DNA of 64,000 bases, taken from assembly GCA_029255685.2 (NCBI GenBank), contig CM055320.2:9038614-9102613 (forward strand), written 5' to 3'. This document shows, one piece after another, positions 52,616-64,000 of the stretch; the first letter of the stretch is position 1, and every line of letters starts with the position of its first letter. The notes beneath the pieces are model-generated. The model did not search any database. It was not told the DNA's origin and saw only the letters and a program-made list of their open reading frames with translations. The translations under genes and the position numbers were made by a program. The DNA is from Silene conica. Lineage: Eukaryota; Streptophyta; Magnoliopsida; Caryophyllales; Caryophyllaceae.

Positions 52616-52803
52616 ATTGACCACAATCTCGGGGTAAATACTATCAAGTTCTCACCTGATGGTCGGTGGGTTGTTTCAGGTGGATTTGATAATGTTGTAG
52701 ATATGGGATTGCTGGAAAGTTGTTGAATGATATGATCTCAAATTGCACAATGGTCATATCAGATCGATCGACTTTCACCCTGTTGAGTTTCTTACGGCCA
52801 CAG
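52616..52803 (+). pseudogene. Exon fragment of katanin p80 WD40 subunit
   Basis: Exon-like block: VNTIKFSPDGRWVVSGGFDN, then after a frame change HNGHIRSIDFHPVEFLTATG in part, followed by a donor. Katanin p80 (KTN80) has VNAIRFTPDGRWVVSGGEDN... and LDFHPHEFLLATG here. At least one frameshift and a stop after LESC break it. It sits 85 bp after the NMNAT exon. Confidence 0.75.
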
Positions 52804-53735
52804 GTACTAAATTCCATTAGCTTCCTGAGTGCTATAAATTCAGAAGAACCATTCACCGGAAATAGGTGTTGTACATAATAATCAATGATAAACAGTGCCT
52901 AACACAAGTCTGCAATTCATTTTGTGTTCTGTGGTCTTGGACTCTTGGTAGTTTAAGAACATAGTAAATTTTAAATATTTCCATGTCGGGGTTGTGCTCT
53001 GCTCATTTTCATACCGCATTGTGAGTTTGGTTAGGGTTGATTGATTTTTTAGGATTTGTTTGTTGTGTTGTGCCCGAATTTCAAATGCTTTAGGGTTAGC
53101 TCATCCCCGAAGCCCCAAATTAACCGATTTTGTACCAAAATATGAATCAATTAATGCGTAATAGTAATAATAATCAATTCGATAAAGATGTGTTTGAGTT
53201 TGATGAAGATGAATTTCTTGATGGTTGTGATCACCGTTCGAAACTCCGTGCTAAATTTTCGAACCCTAATTCCGATAAGCACGGTATAAATACCTCTGAA
53301 TTCTTAAAATTGAGCATTTTTAATTAATTTTGCTGTAGTAGAAGTTGAATTTGGTTAATTATGACTGAACTTAGCTCAATTGTCTGCATTTTCAAGTGAT
53401 TTTGGAGTCTATGGGTTTCCTGCATGCTGGTTAATCTGTCGAATTACGGTATTTTTGTGTGTGTTAGAATTTAGGTTGATCGTGTCCAAGTGTGGGAGTC
53501 GCCTATTTTATATAAGGGCAATAAATCATGTTAGGATCCCTCACTTTAGAATTTAGTATGTATTTGTAATAGCTGAAGTTTCGGTTTAATTTGGATCATA
53601 AAAGGTTTGCTTCTAATTTCGATTGCTTTGAATGCCATTTTTTATTTTTATTATTCTCTGACGCTGCAGAGTTAATGTGTGTGTGTCATTTTCAGTTTCA
53701 TTTTACATGGACATATGCTAATATTATACAAATGC
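52804..53735. other. Unassigned region with an acidic open frame
   Basis: The frame 53130-53327 reads DVFEFDEDEFLDG and LRAKFSNPNSDK, loosely like the N-terminus of ULP2-type SUMO proteases. The resemblance is weak and the frame runs into intron-like sequence. Confidence 0.25.
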
Positions 53736-54240
53736 AGGTGGTTTATGCCAGTGAATATCCTTCTTACATTTGTTATAGGCTCGTGCTTGGATGGGTACTT
53801 GTCAAACTTACCAAAGCCCCCAAGCATCTTCATGGCCTTATTACCAGGCCATGTTCGGTAGGTAAATCTACAAGTTTTTTGTATGTAAACAGACTTAGAC
53901 AAGATTTGAGTATGATGAAACGCAGGAAAGAGAACCCTAAAAGAAAACCAGCAATGATAATCGAGCTTAACCTCCATTGTAACTGATGTAAACATTAATC
54001 TATGCTCTTGCGAGTTGTTTTCCTTGAATGCTATCAGACTGAAGATATTAAGAATCAATTAGTTTTCGAATCGAGTCTCAATGGTATTATGCAAACCGGA
54101 AACTTGGGGAACTTACCTATAATCATAGTACCTGCACTATGTACTGAGAGTGGCAGTCCTTATTTGGAGCAGCTGATGAATGCAAGGCATATGGTTTAAC
54201 CTATGCTTCCTTTTCCATGGCAGTATGCTCCTTAAACATA
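53736..54240 (+). pseudogene. PILS (PIN-LIKES auxin carrier) gene fragment
   Basis: Block 1 (53736-53868) reads WFMPVNILLTFVIGSCL, then one frame over LGWVLVKLTKAPKHLHGLI. Block 2 (54084-54240) reads GNLGNLPIIIVPALCTESGS then, after another shift, KAYGLTYASFSMAV. PILS proteins regulate auxin at the ER and have this order (NILVTFLIGS, LGW, GLI, GNLGN.P.II.PAVC). At least two frameshifts make it a pseudogene. Confidence 0.8.
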
Positions 54241-54682
54241 TAACTTTATCTGTGCACATTTCTGATTTTAAGAATCTGCAGATATATTTGTTCAATTACC
54301 TTTGTTCTTATTATTGTTTTCAATTTATCAGGGTTTATATTAATTTAATTCAGATGTTTAGGATGTCGGTATGCTTTTATTTTATGAATTACTTGATTTT
54401 GAGATGGGGGTTTTTGTTCATACATGATACCTTTATTTGAATCAGTGAGTCTCCCTTAAGACAGCCACTATCCGTCTCAAGCTTGAGACGGGTCAAGTAC
54501 GTGTCACCTGTGTATATAAGAATGTATAGCTTGCGTTGTTATTGTTGATTATATGTTGTTGCATATGTGATTTTGTTTGTTATTCACTTGTTGATTAGTA
54601 ATATTAATTTGCTTCTTCACGTTGCTTAGAAACTCATTGTTTTAGTTTCATCGTGCCTAATTTGATATCTTACTTTATTAGG
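54241..54682. repeat. Spacer with a segment repeated at 57.3 kb
   Basis: 54555-54640 (gttgcatatgtgattttg, gttattcacttgttgattag, tgcttcttcacgttgcttag) recurs at 57328-57415 with few changes. It includes an apparent acceptor side of the sacsin-like fragment. Confidence 0.6.
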
Positions 54683-56851
54683 AGTTGAATGTTGAAGTGC
54701 AAAATTTGGAATGTATTGGGTCCGTTTCATTGGCTTACATGCGGCAAAAGCTAAAAAGCAGATCATTCCAAGATGATGTGTCCAAAATTCTCCGAAGTGT
54801 GGGTAGTAGCATTCTTTCATCTCGAAATCTATCCCCCGATGAAGTATATCGCTTACTTGAGGATGCTGCAAACAAGCTGCAGTTTGTTCAGTCCATTTAC
54901 ACTTGCTTTCTGCTTTTTCCTAATTACATAGATATAACACATGTTTCTAAGAGCTCAACTATTCTGGAAGGTTCTCCCAGATCTGGACATCGTGCACTAT
55001 ACTACATCAACAATGAGAAGACTCCTTTTAGTTGCAGAGCCGACAAGCTATATTTCTGTTCTTGAGATTATTGTCATTGTTTTGATTGATATTCTAGGGT
55101 CTCTAACTCCATTGCCTATTGGGTCTTTATTTCCCTGTCCCGAAAAATCAGAGGGTGCAGTCACCGACATCTTGAGAATCTGCTCTGAGAATAAAGGAAG
55201 CAAGGACATGGGGGATGGCAGTGACTTGATAGGCAAAGATATACTTTCTCAGGATGCTTCTCAGTTCATATACATCCATTAAGGCCATTTTACATGGGTG
55301 AAATTGTTGCTTGGAAGTTTCAGAATGGGGAAATGTTGAAATATGGTAAAGTTCCAGAGAATGTGGAACCCTCATCTGGTCAAGCGCTCTAGAGGCTTGG
55401 GGTGGAGACTTCATCAGGGATCATAGAAAGTCTGCTGTCCACACAGGTATTCTCATTCAAGAGTGTATCACTGGAGTTTCAACACACATCTGATATGTCG
55501 TCTGATTCCGGTCAAATCATAACTGAAACCACCTACATTCCGTGAGGCACTAAAAGTGGCAATTCAGCATCAACAGAGGTATTGTATTTGTGGCTATGCT
55601 CCAATTGGATATTACTTCCTACTAAAGGACTAAGGAGGCACTAAAATAAACTTTTGTCTGCTTTTTAACATTACGACTAAAAATTCGTACTATGATTAAA
55701 TATACTCTGTATTATTATATATTCAAATAATAATTTACTTTTTTTATTTCAAAAACAGTGAAGAAATTAGTGTGAGTTTTTTTACTCGTGAACTGACCCA
55801 AACACCACACCACCTGAATCAATATTGAATTAACATGTATTTTGGTCCGGCTCACTTGCCTGGACTACATGGTGTTGCGTGTTTACTATTGCTGTTGTTG
55901 CTATTTGTTGCGTCACTTTAACTATGCTTCAAGCAGTTAAAGAAACATGATTTGTGTTGTTGCAGGCAGGGAAGGAACTCCAGTATGGGCGAGTTGCACC
56001 TGCAGAATTGGTGCAGTCTTTCCATCAGATGCTTTCAGCTGCAGGGGTCAATGTCGATATGGAAGCCCAGACATTACTGAGCACAAACTTGACCCTGCGG
56101 AAACAACTTCAGGATTCTCAGGATGCACTCTTACTCGAACAGGTATTTTATACAAATCTTAATATTGAATTGTTTCTCTCAATATTCAACTGTTTATTTC
56201 AAATTATCATAAATCTCAAACTCAAGTAAAATTGCTAGACTCGGATGATAATAGTCGTAGAAAGTTTTCTGAAGCTTGGAAAGGAAAATAACAAGATACC
56301 ATACTTGCATTCTGTTCTAAAAGATCTTTCTAATTTCGATTCTCAGTTCCACAGTTATGGTCTAAATTTTTATGGTGGGGATGGGGCGGGATATCCTCGT
56401 GTAGATCTTTAATATTAAATCAGCTATAAGGGAAGCAGTGAAACTCAATTCCTCGTATTATTCGGGTTTTTGTCGGCTGGTGCTTATCACCAAAGTAAAT
56501 TCTAGACATACGTGATAGCTTGCAAACCATTACGGAAGTCTGCAACACATAATCTCAAGTCAAGTTGGTCTAAGAAACATTTGCAATCACGTTTGATTCT
56601 GGTTCATTGGTGATTGTTCTACACCTGATTTGATCCCACTGTGGTAAATGCAGGACAAGGCGGAAAGTGCAGCTAAAGAAGCAGATACGGCCAAAGCAGC
56701 ATGGCAATGTCGAATCTGTTTGGCTGCCGAAGTAGATCTTGCAATGATTCCTTGCGGACACATCCTTTGTCGTAGATGTTCGTCTGTGGTTTCTAGATGC
56801 CCGTTCTGCCGTCTTCTAGTCTCTCAAACTATGAAGATTTTTCGGCCATGA
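54683..56851 (+). pseudogene. C-terminal part of a sacsin-like RING-finger gene, broken
   Basis: Matches the last about 450 residues of the giant plant sacsin-like C3HC4 protein (Arabidopsis At5g23110 type). In the first block (54683-55545): VEVQNLECIGSVSLAYMRQK, SVGSSILSSRNLSPDEVYRL, then in a second frame RLLLVAEPTSYISVLEI and LGSLTPLPIGSLFPCPEKSE. Then 55966-56142 (ELQYGRVAPAELVQSFHQML) and the final exon 56654-56851, a RING finger CRICLAAEVDLAMIPCGH then CRRCSSVVSRCPFC ending in KIFRP. Frame changes near 55020 and 55265 and a stop in the REALY/QALYR region disable it, and some 4,000 upstream residues are missing. The RING exon itself is intact. Confidence 0.85.
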
Positions 56852-56864
56852 TTAGTCCAATTAT

Positions 56865-57052
56865 GAAGGGGAGCCTTGGCGCACCGGTTAAGGTGTTGCT
56901 TTGTGACCGTGAGGTCACGGGTTCAAGCCCTGGGAGCGGCCTCTTGCCAAAATGGCAAGGGAAGGCTTGCCCCCATTACACCCTTGTGGTGGGGCCCTTC
57001 CCCGGACCCTTGCCTAGCGAGGATGCCATCGTGCACCGGGCTGCCCTTTTTT
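56865..57052 (+). mobile_element. tRNA-derived SINE
   Basis: A 188-bp element with pol III A box (TGGCGCACCGG, about 56877) and B box (GGTTCAAGCCC, 56920-56930), a GC-rich body and a short T-rich tail (gggctgccctttttt). It is flanked by a perfect 14-bp target duplication attagtccaattat (56851-56864 and 57053-57066). The duplication begins at the last base of the RING-gene stop codon. It appears complete and rather young. Confidence 0.9.
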
Positions 57053-57066
57053 ATTAGTCCAATTAT

Positions 57067-57923
57067 ATTTATTCCGGAGTCTCCAAATGGAAGTATTCAA
57101 AATCCCAATTTCCTTGTAATCACTGTTTCCGGCCTGGGAGGTTGAATCGATGTGTAGATGGTATGAGACTATGAGTAAATAGCACAGGCCTTCAGTTTTG
57201 CGATTACGCATTGCAAATCATGTACAGTATATATCTCATTTTATTTGTCTTCCACAGACTGAAACAATATTGGTAAATGAATTATACACACATCCAAGTA
57301 ATGCGACTGACAGCGGGGTTGATTACATGTTGTTGCATATGTGATGATTTTGTTTGTTATTCACTTATTGATTAGTAATATTGATTTGCTTCTTCACGTT
57401 GCTTAGAAACTCACTAACATTAAGAGTCTAGATTCAATGGTTTATGCTGTATGATGGATATTGTTTTTATTTGTGGTTGATTGTGCAGAAAGATGGATTT
57501 TTTGCACTGATCGCTTTGGTAGAGTAGTATTTCTCGAAAAGTTGGTTTGACGGAGTTTGAAAAGTGAGGTGTTATGGTGGTTTTTCTGCTCGTTGTGTAG
57601 GAATTTGAGTAAAAGATATGAATCAATTGCATCCTCCTCTGGTCATTTAGAGAAACGGTGATTTGGTTGTTTTTAGTGTGTTTTCTCATGGTGTCAAGCT
57701 CTCAAATGTTTGCCTACTGCGTTTCATATCTTTTTTCTCCCCTGAAATGATGAAATCATTTTTTCATCATTTGGGTTTACGGTTAAATAAATGCTTGATT
57801 GCTCTTCTAGTTGCTTTAGATTAACTTGCTGAGTCAATCCTACAAGCTTATTAATGGCGTGTGATTGTGTGGATAACTGAACATTGAAGTTTATTAACAT
57901 GCTTGTTCTTATGTTTGTTACAG
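57067..57923. other. Unassigned sequence between SINE and ELMO fragment
   Basis: The first 100 bp look like the 3' flank of the RING gene. 57328-57415 repeats 54555-54640. Nothing coding was recognised. Confidence 0.35.
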
Positions 57924-58996
57924 CTGAGGTTGCAGGTTCAGCAGCATAGCTAGGCCGAGGACTTTCATGTGTGTGCGCTCAGAGAAGAGACAGTGACGCT
58001 AGGCCGTCTTTTGATCTGACTCCAACTCAGGTTATTTATGTGAGATTAGGCAGCTGATCAATCATTTTTTTTCTTCATTTTATCGATTTCATACCTTATT
58101 GAAGCTTTTGGTAAACTACCAGTTACAGATTTATGGTTCTATGCTCTAAATTAGCTGCCCCCTAGGTGTCAATATTGGAAAAGGTTGTCATTAAACTGAT
58201 ATGGATGTGGATATGGATATGTTGAGATTGTTTTTGCCTCAGAAAGATGCAAAAATTTAAGTTACAGCCTTCCTTTTTAACCGTCTTTCTACTTGAGGGT
58301 GTTTTCTGATGTGATTTATTGGCATCATTTGTGTCTTTAGTCCTTTACCTACTATTGAGATTTTAATTGATGTGCATTGTTTTAAGAACTTCAATCAGAC
58401 TTAATTCTGATGGTTTTGAATACCTCAAGGAGCATTGTCCGACACTTCAATCAGAGCTCTTGAAGACAGTTGCTGGTTGTGAGGGTGGCTGCAGTAGCGC
58501 GCACAGTTGGAAAGTCCCAAAGTGTGGGCACAAATTTCGGATGGTGGAGATACAAATGAAAAAAGGGTTCGGCAAAAAAAATAATTAGTTCATTGTATGT
58601 ATTGCGGTCTGCTATACCAAGAAGCGCCACTAGAAATAAGACACAACTTTATTGTACTAATAGTGTATTGTTTTAAGAACTTCAATCAGACTTAATATTC
58701 GATTACCTATATGGCTATATGCTTATGAAGCAAATTTTGCGTGTAACTGGATCTAGAATGTTGGCTTGGCGCTTGTATTTGCCCTTATTCTGTCTTATTT
58801 TTCTGGGATATGCTTTTAGACATTCCATTGAAGAGACATTTGTAAAGTATTTCCTCATTTCAGAATTAGAAATCACTGCCTCTTCTTCTTGATAGCTGCT
58901 ATGGATTTCTGAGTATTGTTATGTCAGGAGGAGTACTTGCAGCAACTACAGAACCGCATAAATGTTCCTTATGATAGTTCAAACCCTGAACACCAG
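57924..58996 (+). pseudogene. ELMO-domain gene fragment, copy 2 (two exons)
   Basis: Exon 57924-58030 encodes LGRGLSCVCAQRRDSDARPS then FDLTPTQ, with a stop where a Trp codon is expected just before LGRG. Exon 58928-58996 encodes EEYLQQLQNRINVPYDSSNP then EHQ. These are the linker and start of the ELMO domain in plant ELMO/CED-12-like proteins. The downstream ELMO exons are absent. A BTB-like segment has been inserted in the intron. Confidence 0.75.
58373..58668 (+). pseudogene. BTB/POZ gene 3' fragment inserted in the ELMO intron
   Basis: The frame reads SDGFEYLKEHCPTLQSELLK then TVAG; one frame over it continues VWAQISDGGDTNEKRVRQKK, stop at about 58588, followed by a 3'-UTR-like segment shared with 49485-49570. 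The wording is that of plant BTB/POZ proteins, from memory only. The piece is bounded by a direct repeat of about 29 bp (attgttttaagaacttcaat and cagacttaat) at 58375-58404 and 58668-58697. Confidence 0.5.
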
Positions 58997-59027
58997 GTAC
59001 TCCATGTAATCCTCATGAACTGAGATA

Positions 59028-59154
59028 CTAATAGTGTATATATCGTCTATTGTCAGTGTCATATCGTCTGTGTAATGAGGTGTGAAGCTAGTGACTGGGT
59101 TTTGTAAGACTGGTTTGTTTTTGCAATTTATGACAAAATGCAACAAGTTGTTTA

Positions 59155-59155
<1 letters not shown>
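59028..59155 (+). repeat. Second half of the 3'-UTR-like segment
   Basis: actaatagtgtatatatcgtc through caatttatgacaaaatgc matches 49577-49690. It begins exactly where the first half at 58.66 kb stops, and is joined to the ELMO exon's intron on its left. Confidence 0.65.
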
Positions 59156-60180
<1,025 letters not shown>

Positions 60181-60266
60181 TCATCCATGTATTAATAACA
60201 ATGGTTCTGAACATAAAATTCCATTTATTTGATTAATTGCAAAACAGTTTCATTCAATTTTTAATC

Positions 60267-61295
60267 CTAAGTATTATTGCCATAGGAGGTGCATGTGGGT
60301 AGGCCAGGAGCACCACAAAGGCATTTGTTGTGTTCAAAGGCCTTAGGACTGAGTTGCTTGAAGCGACGACCTTTGGGAATTTTGCCACAAAGTTGGTTGT
60401 AACTGACGCTGAAAAGGTCCATATTCCCAAGGCGGCCGAGTTGTTTGTTAATGGAGCCATAGACCTTGTTGTGTGATATGTCGAACACTGTAATGTTCCA
60501 AGGCAATAGGACATTACTGAAATCAAACTCGAGCTGATTGTTTTTCAGATGGATTTCGCTTATAGACAGCTTATCTTTTCCCAGTAAAAAGGAGGCATCC
60601 CCTCGGAACTTGTTGTTGGACAAATCCAGCAATCTGAAGTTAATGTTCCCCAACGACTTGGGGATCTCACCAGAGAGCTCTCCGTTGGCAGATAGCAACA
60701 ACGACATTTCATTCTTAAACAATCCGTAACTTTGAGGAATGGGACCGCTTAACATGTTGCCATCAAGCAAAATCTCAAAAAGGTTGGGAAGGAGATGAAA
60801 GTAGGAGGGGAGGGGGCCAGTTAAGCGATTGTAGTCGAGATACAGCTTGTACAAACTCTTGGTGCTGGAGAAATCAGGAATGGGGCCACTGACATTGGTA
60901 TTGCTTATAACTAGCTGTTCAAGGATGGGTAGCTTGGTGATGGATTCGGGAATTGGACCCGAGAGGCCAGGCATATCCTCAAAAACTAGGAGGATGAGCT
61001 TGGGCAGGTCTGCAATAAAGGGTGGGATGGTAAAAGTGGTGTTGTCGGTGTCTCTCACGAATACACCAGTGACTCGATCTGTTGAGGAGCACTGGAGGTT
61101 GCTCCAGCTGCAGCAGTCGGTTTTAGGATCCCAATCAGAGAATTGACGAATGTTTTGGAAATGGTCTTTAATCTTTAAAAGAACTTGCTTGTCATGGGGA
61201 TCACAGGCTGCTTCACTTGCTGCAGCAAATAGCCACAACAACAACAACAGGCTGACACACACTACTGAACTCCTTTTGGCCCTTACATCCATCAT
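60267..61295 (-). CDS. PGIP: Polygalacturonase-inhibitor-like LRR protein
   Basis: A single exon encodes 342 residues, the usual PGIP length. A signal peptide (VVCVSLLLLLWLFAAASEA) is followed by the N-cap CDPHDKQVLLKIKDHF...DCCSWSNLQC with paired cysteines. About ten extracytoplasmic LRRs come next, for example LEQLVISNTNVSGPIPDFSS, LYKLYLDYNRLTGPLPSYF and FRLLDLSNNKFRGDASFLLG. The C-cap is HNKCLCGAPGLPTC. PGIPs sit in the cell wall and inhibit microbial polygalacturonases; some relatives have other roles, so inhibition here is inferred. A TATATAA word lies about 60 bp upstream on its strand. The gene is intact. Confidence 0.9.
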   Translation of the reverse strand: MMDVRAKRSSVVCVSLLLLLWLFAAASEAACDPHDKQVLLKIKDHFQNIRQFSDWDPKTDCCSWSNLQCSSTDRVTGVFVRDTDNTTFTIPPFIADLPKLILLVFEDMPGLSGPIPESITKLPILEQLVISNTNVSGPIPDFSSTKSLYKLYLDYNRLTGPLPSYFHLLPNLFEILLDGNMLSGPIPQSYGLFKNEMSLLLSANGELSGEIPKSLGNINFRLLDLSNNKFRGDASFLLGKDKLSISEIHLKNNQLEFDFSNVLLPWNITVFDISHNKVYGSINKQLGRLGNMDLFSVSYNQLCGKIPKGRRFKQLSPKAFEHNKCLCGAPGLPTCTSYGNNT

Positions 61296-62216
61296 TTCCT
61301 GCTTCTTCTTTACTGTTAAACTCTTGATAATCTATCTATGTCACTCCCACTTTAAATTAACATATATAAGGCAAAATATCATCCTCCTTATGGTATTCAA
61401 TTATATATTTCCATGTTTATATTATATTGCTTCGGATTTTCTAACGTATACACATTAATAGGTTTAATAGGGAACGATTTATAAAATATTCTCATTAACT
61501 AGGCTAATTTAAGTTTATACTTGCATTTCTGACGATAATATTTTGTAAATCTTTTTATATGAAGTCTATTAATATGTAAAAACCGATATTACGTACCAAA
61601 TTTCTCCCCAAAATATGATATTTATTGATTACTAACTATTTATGAGATTTCAAGATTTTCGTAACTCAACCTTGAATACAGAAAAATGCACTAAAGTTTG
61701 CTCAAGAGAAGAACATGTCCCTTATTATTAGGCAATATTTGGTCAATTATCATATCTCGTACATATCGTATAATATCTCGTACATAACGTATAGTATAAT
61801 ATCTTTGTTATTCTGTAATGTTATGTTTTAGGTAATTACGAAATTTTGTTGTTTGGTTATGGTTTTAATTCAGTATCTTGGGACTGTTTGTTAGCAGAAA
61901 GTACGATGTTGTTGCTCACGAATCACGATTCACGAGCTTGCACACTTGAGTTCGTTAGGCTGCAGTCAATTTTTCAATGCGACGACCATCCTCGTCTGTA
62001 AGATTTAGCAATCACGCGTAGTAACGAAAAAAAAAAAATAGAAAATATGCGTAATTTAGTAAAATTACAGATGGGATTTAGCAATTACGTTAATTAAAAA
62101 ATAAATTATTTTCCGAAACCGGTTGGCGCCATTATCCGCTTTCTCTCGTTTCTCAAACTTCATACTTACGTCTTCGATTCTGCACTCTAGCTCAACCTAC
62201 CAATTTCTAGTTCTTT
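61296..62216. other. Intergenic region between PGIP gene and duplicated leader
   Basis: AT-rich. Short repeats occur: atatctcgtacat at 61752-61797 and gattagcaatyacg-like words at 62003-62090. From about 62120 the sequence looks like a promoter/leader and probably represents the original upstream part of the rhomboid-gene leader. Confidence 0.35.
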
Positions 62217-62668
62217 CGTCGTCCCATTAATTTCACTCATTCAGTCATATTCTTTTCCTTTTCTCGAAATCCTAATCAATTCCTGGGCCTCTCAATACTT
62301 CTATAATCCTTATATCAAGGTATTTTTCGCATTTTTCTGATTGATTTCAAGTTCCCCTTTTTTTAAATTGCATAAAGTTTCAATCTTCAACACTTAATTC
62401 TTCAATTGGGTTGTTCATTGTCAATAATATTTATTTTTGATTAATGAGGTTTTCTCACATTTTGCTCAAGAACCCTTCATTGTATTGGATTGATCGATTA
62501 TTATCTTGACATAATTTAGGGTTTTGATTAGATTGGGGTTTTCACAGCTCAAGAACCCTTGATTGTATTTGGATTAGTTGATTTATTGGATTTTATGATC
62601 TGTGTGATTACTATTTTGACATAAATTAGGGTTTTCATCAGATAGGGGTTTTTTCACAGTTTGCTCAA
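62217..62668 (+). repeat. Leader of the rhomboid-like gene, copy 2
   Basis: cccattaatttcactcattc, cctgggcctctcaatacttc and the tandem unit with aagaacccttgattgtatt match 50205-50670. The copy is cut at tttgctcaa by an LTR retrotransposon. Its coding part is not in the window. Confidence 0.85.
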
Positions 62669-64000
62669 TGTTGCGGGCTGATCCCATTGCATGGTATGGG
62701 ACATGAGTTGCACATCGATCAAATGGTATGGTAACACCGTCTCTTATCTGAGAAGTCTAGCTTAAGGCTCTTAGATAAGCGGGGTGTTACAAAGTGGTAT
62801 CAAGCGACGGTCCTAGGGCATAAAACAAATGAATTAAATGAACCTAGAATGTGTCTAAATAAAATGAACACCGGGTAGAAACTATTAGGAGCCCCCTTTA
62901 GCTCGGGTTAGGGAGACGTCCTTGATTCGAGTTGCCCTTCTACTTTTGAACCGGGCACCTCGGTAAAGGTAATCAGCGAGGGTAGATAGAATGGATGTTT
63001 ACATATGGGTATTTTACATGATTGTGTGCTTGGATGTGTACTTTGTGTCTAGCAAGTTGTGCTTCTACAAATGAAATGTGTTAAGAAAAATTAGGCTATG
63101 GTGCCAGATGGTAAGTGTGAGCCGTGATTGGGTTATAAGTAAATGAGTATGCCTAATGCCAAGTTTCCCAGAAATATGCCAAATAAAAAGAGAATATCAT
63201 ACTACTTTGTGCATGATAACATGTGTATTAGTGACTAATGCGTGTTTATTTCTATTAACAGTGTAGCGTGAAATGTGAGCTTGTGAAATCTTATGTGTAA
63301 TGTAAAATGAATATCTCATGCGGAATTTGTCCCCCTAAGCCAAGTAGATAGATTAGACTATGATAATATGAATTATGATAAAATTTGGTTGTTAGAAATA
63401 AACCACCAGGGGAATTGGTCATTAGGTGTGGTGTATGTGAGTGATATCAAATTGCAGAGTTTAGTTTTAGGTCTTGGGTCTGTTATGGTATTTACTCGCG
63501 GAAAAAAATAAAATAAAATTGTGTTAGATCTTTTGCTGTTGTAGTGTCGATGATGTTAAAGGCACGACGTCATTGTGTGCATTCGATTTAGCTTTGTTTG
63601 CTTTGAAATTTTAGGGCGTCATAGTGTGATAAAATTGCATACAAACCATGGTGTTGCGTGCATAAAATATTAAGTTTAGAGTTGCGTTTTACTACCCCTG
63701 TTTCGAGTTGTTTTGGGTGCGTTTTGGGGTCAATTTGGAGTTTGTTTGTGGGAGTACTGATGTTCTTTGGCCGTGCCACCATTAGAGTACACTTCAAGAT
63801 GATTTTAATGGAAATTTAGTGTCATGTTAATTTCAAAATAACTGTTGGACAGAGAGGTTCGTATACTCTGTTTTAGTTTGTCATAGAGAAGCTTATTTGT
63901 CAAGGTTTGCGAATTATTGTTGAGATGCTTTTTGAAACTTGTATGAGACCTTATACTATTAGTGTTAGTGTGTTGATGGAATTCCTAGCGGTCTCGTTAC
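62669..64000 (+). mobile_element. LTR retrotransposon with short LTR, 5' part only
   Basis: A short 5' LTR (62669-62791, starting TGTTGCGGG and ending GTGTTACA) is followed within a few bases by a primer-binding site like the complement of initiator tRNA-Met (tggtatcaagcg, from 62795). Internal sequence continues to the window edge and shows no recognisable gag or pol. The LTR assignment rests on the TG...CA ends, the PBS and the clean break in the duplicated leader. The family is not assigned, but the short LTR suggests a TRIM-like or otherwise non-autonomous element. The 3' end is outside the window. Confidence 0.65.

Noticed and set aside
53130-53327. ULP2-like SUMO protease N-terminus
   Set aside because: Only a short acidic segment with weak resemblance; no protease domain follows within the window.
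56876-57057. Open frames across the SINE as protein-coding
   Set aside because: They overlap pol III boxes and a repeat with target duplication; they are chance frames in GC-rich SINE sequence.

Overview
The window is nuclear DNA of a flowering plant: AT-rich, with spliced genes (GT-AG introns, TATA boxes, 5' UTR introns), plant-specific gene families and dense nested transposons. Terminal sequences of several elements resemble what I associate with Caryophyllales (amaranth, beet, spinach type), but that placement is inference. No prokaryotic features, CRISPR arrays or rRNA genes were seen.

Layout. 1-2.5 kb is AT-rich intergenic DNA. At 2.5-5.15 kb is an intact seven-coding-exon CCCH zinc-finger/WD40 gene. 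At 6.77-7.18 kb are two orphan exons of a group I bZIP gene. At 8.59-9.75 kb is an intronless mTERF gene. At 10.85-16.28 kb is a CACTA-like element with palindromic subterminal repeats; it holds two LINE fragments, a 1.1 kb hAT element with perfect 8-bp duplications, and exons of a vacuolar Na+/H+ exchanger. At 16.86-23.63 kb is a 6.8 kb Helitron carrying the 5' part of an Aurora-3-type kinase gene, a 3.2 kb tandem array and an apparently intact six-exon replication-protein-A-like gene. At 23.96-29.64 kb is a nearly full-length, broken LINE with a foreign insertion. At 30.75-30.92 kb is a sequence that looks like the empty site of the Helitron. At 32-34.3 kb are nested MITEs, a second Helitron with two 3' ends and a Stowaway MITE.

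The gene-rich part follows: fructokinase (34.85-38.39 kb, +), an LRR-only secreted protein (38.91-40.15 kb, -), a ten-exon SnRK1 alpha kinase (40.77-43.34 kb, -), and a pectinesterase (46.72-47.97 kb, +).

From 48 to 60.2 kb the DNA is a mosaic of broken host-gene pieces: LINE, ELMO, BTB (tentative), SnRK1 (three copies of its last exon), rhomboid-like protein 13, NMNAT, katanin p80, PILS, the C-terminus of a sacsin-like RING protein, ELMO again and an internally deleted SnRK1 copy. An intact polygalacturonase-inhibitor-like gene (60.27-61.30 kb, -) follows. A second copy of the rhomboid-gene leader (62.2-62.67 kb) is interrupted by a short-LTR retrotransposon that runs out of the window.

The intact genes do not form a pathway: SnRK1 and fructokinase both belong to sugar and energy metabolism, and pectinesterase and the PGIP-like protein both act on cell-wall pectin, but their proximity here has no demonstrated meaning. 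The main interest is the mobile DNA and the shuffling of host exons.
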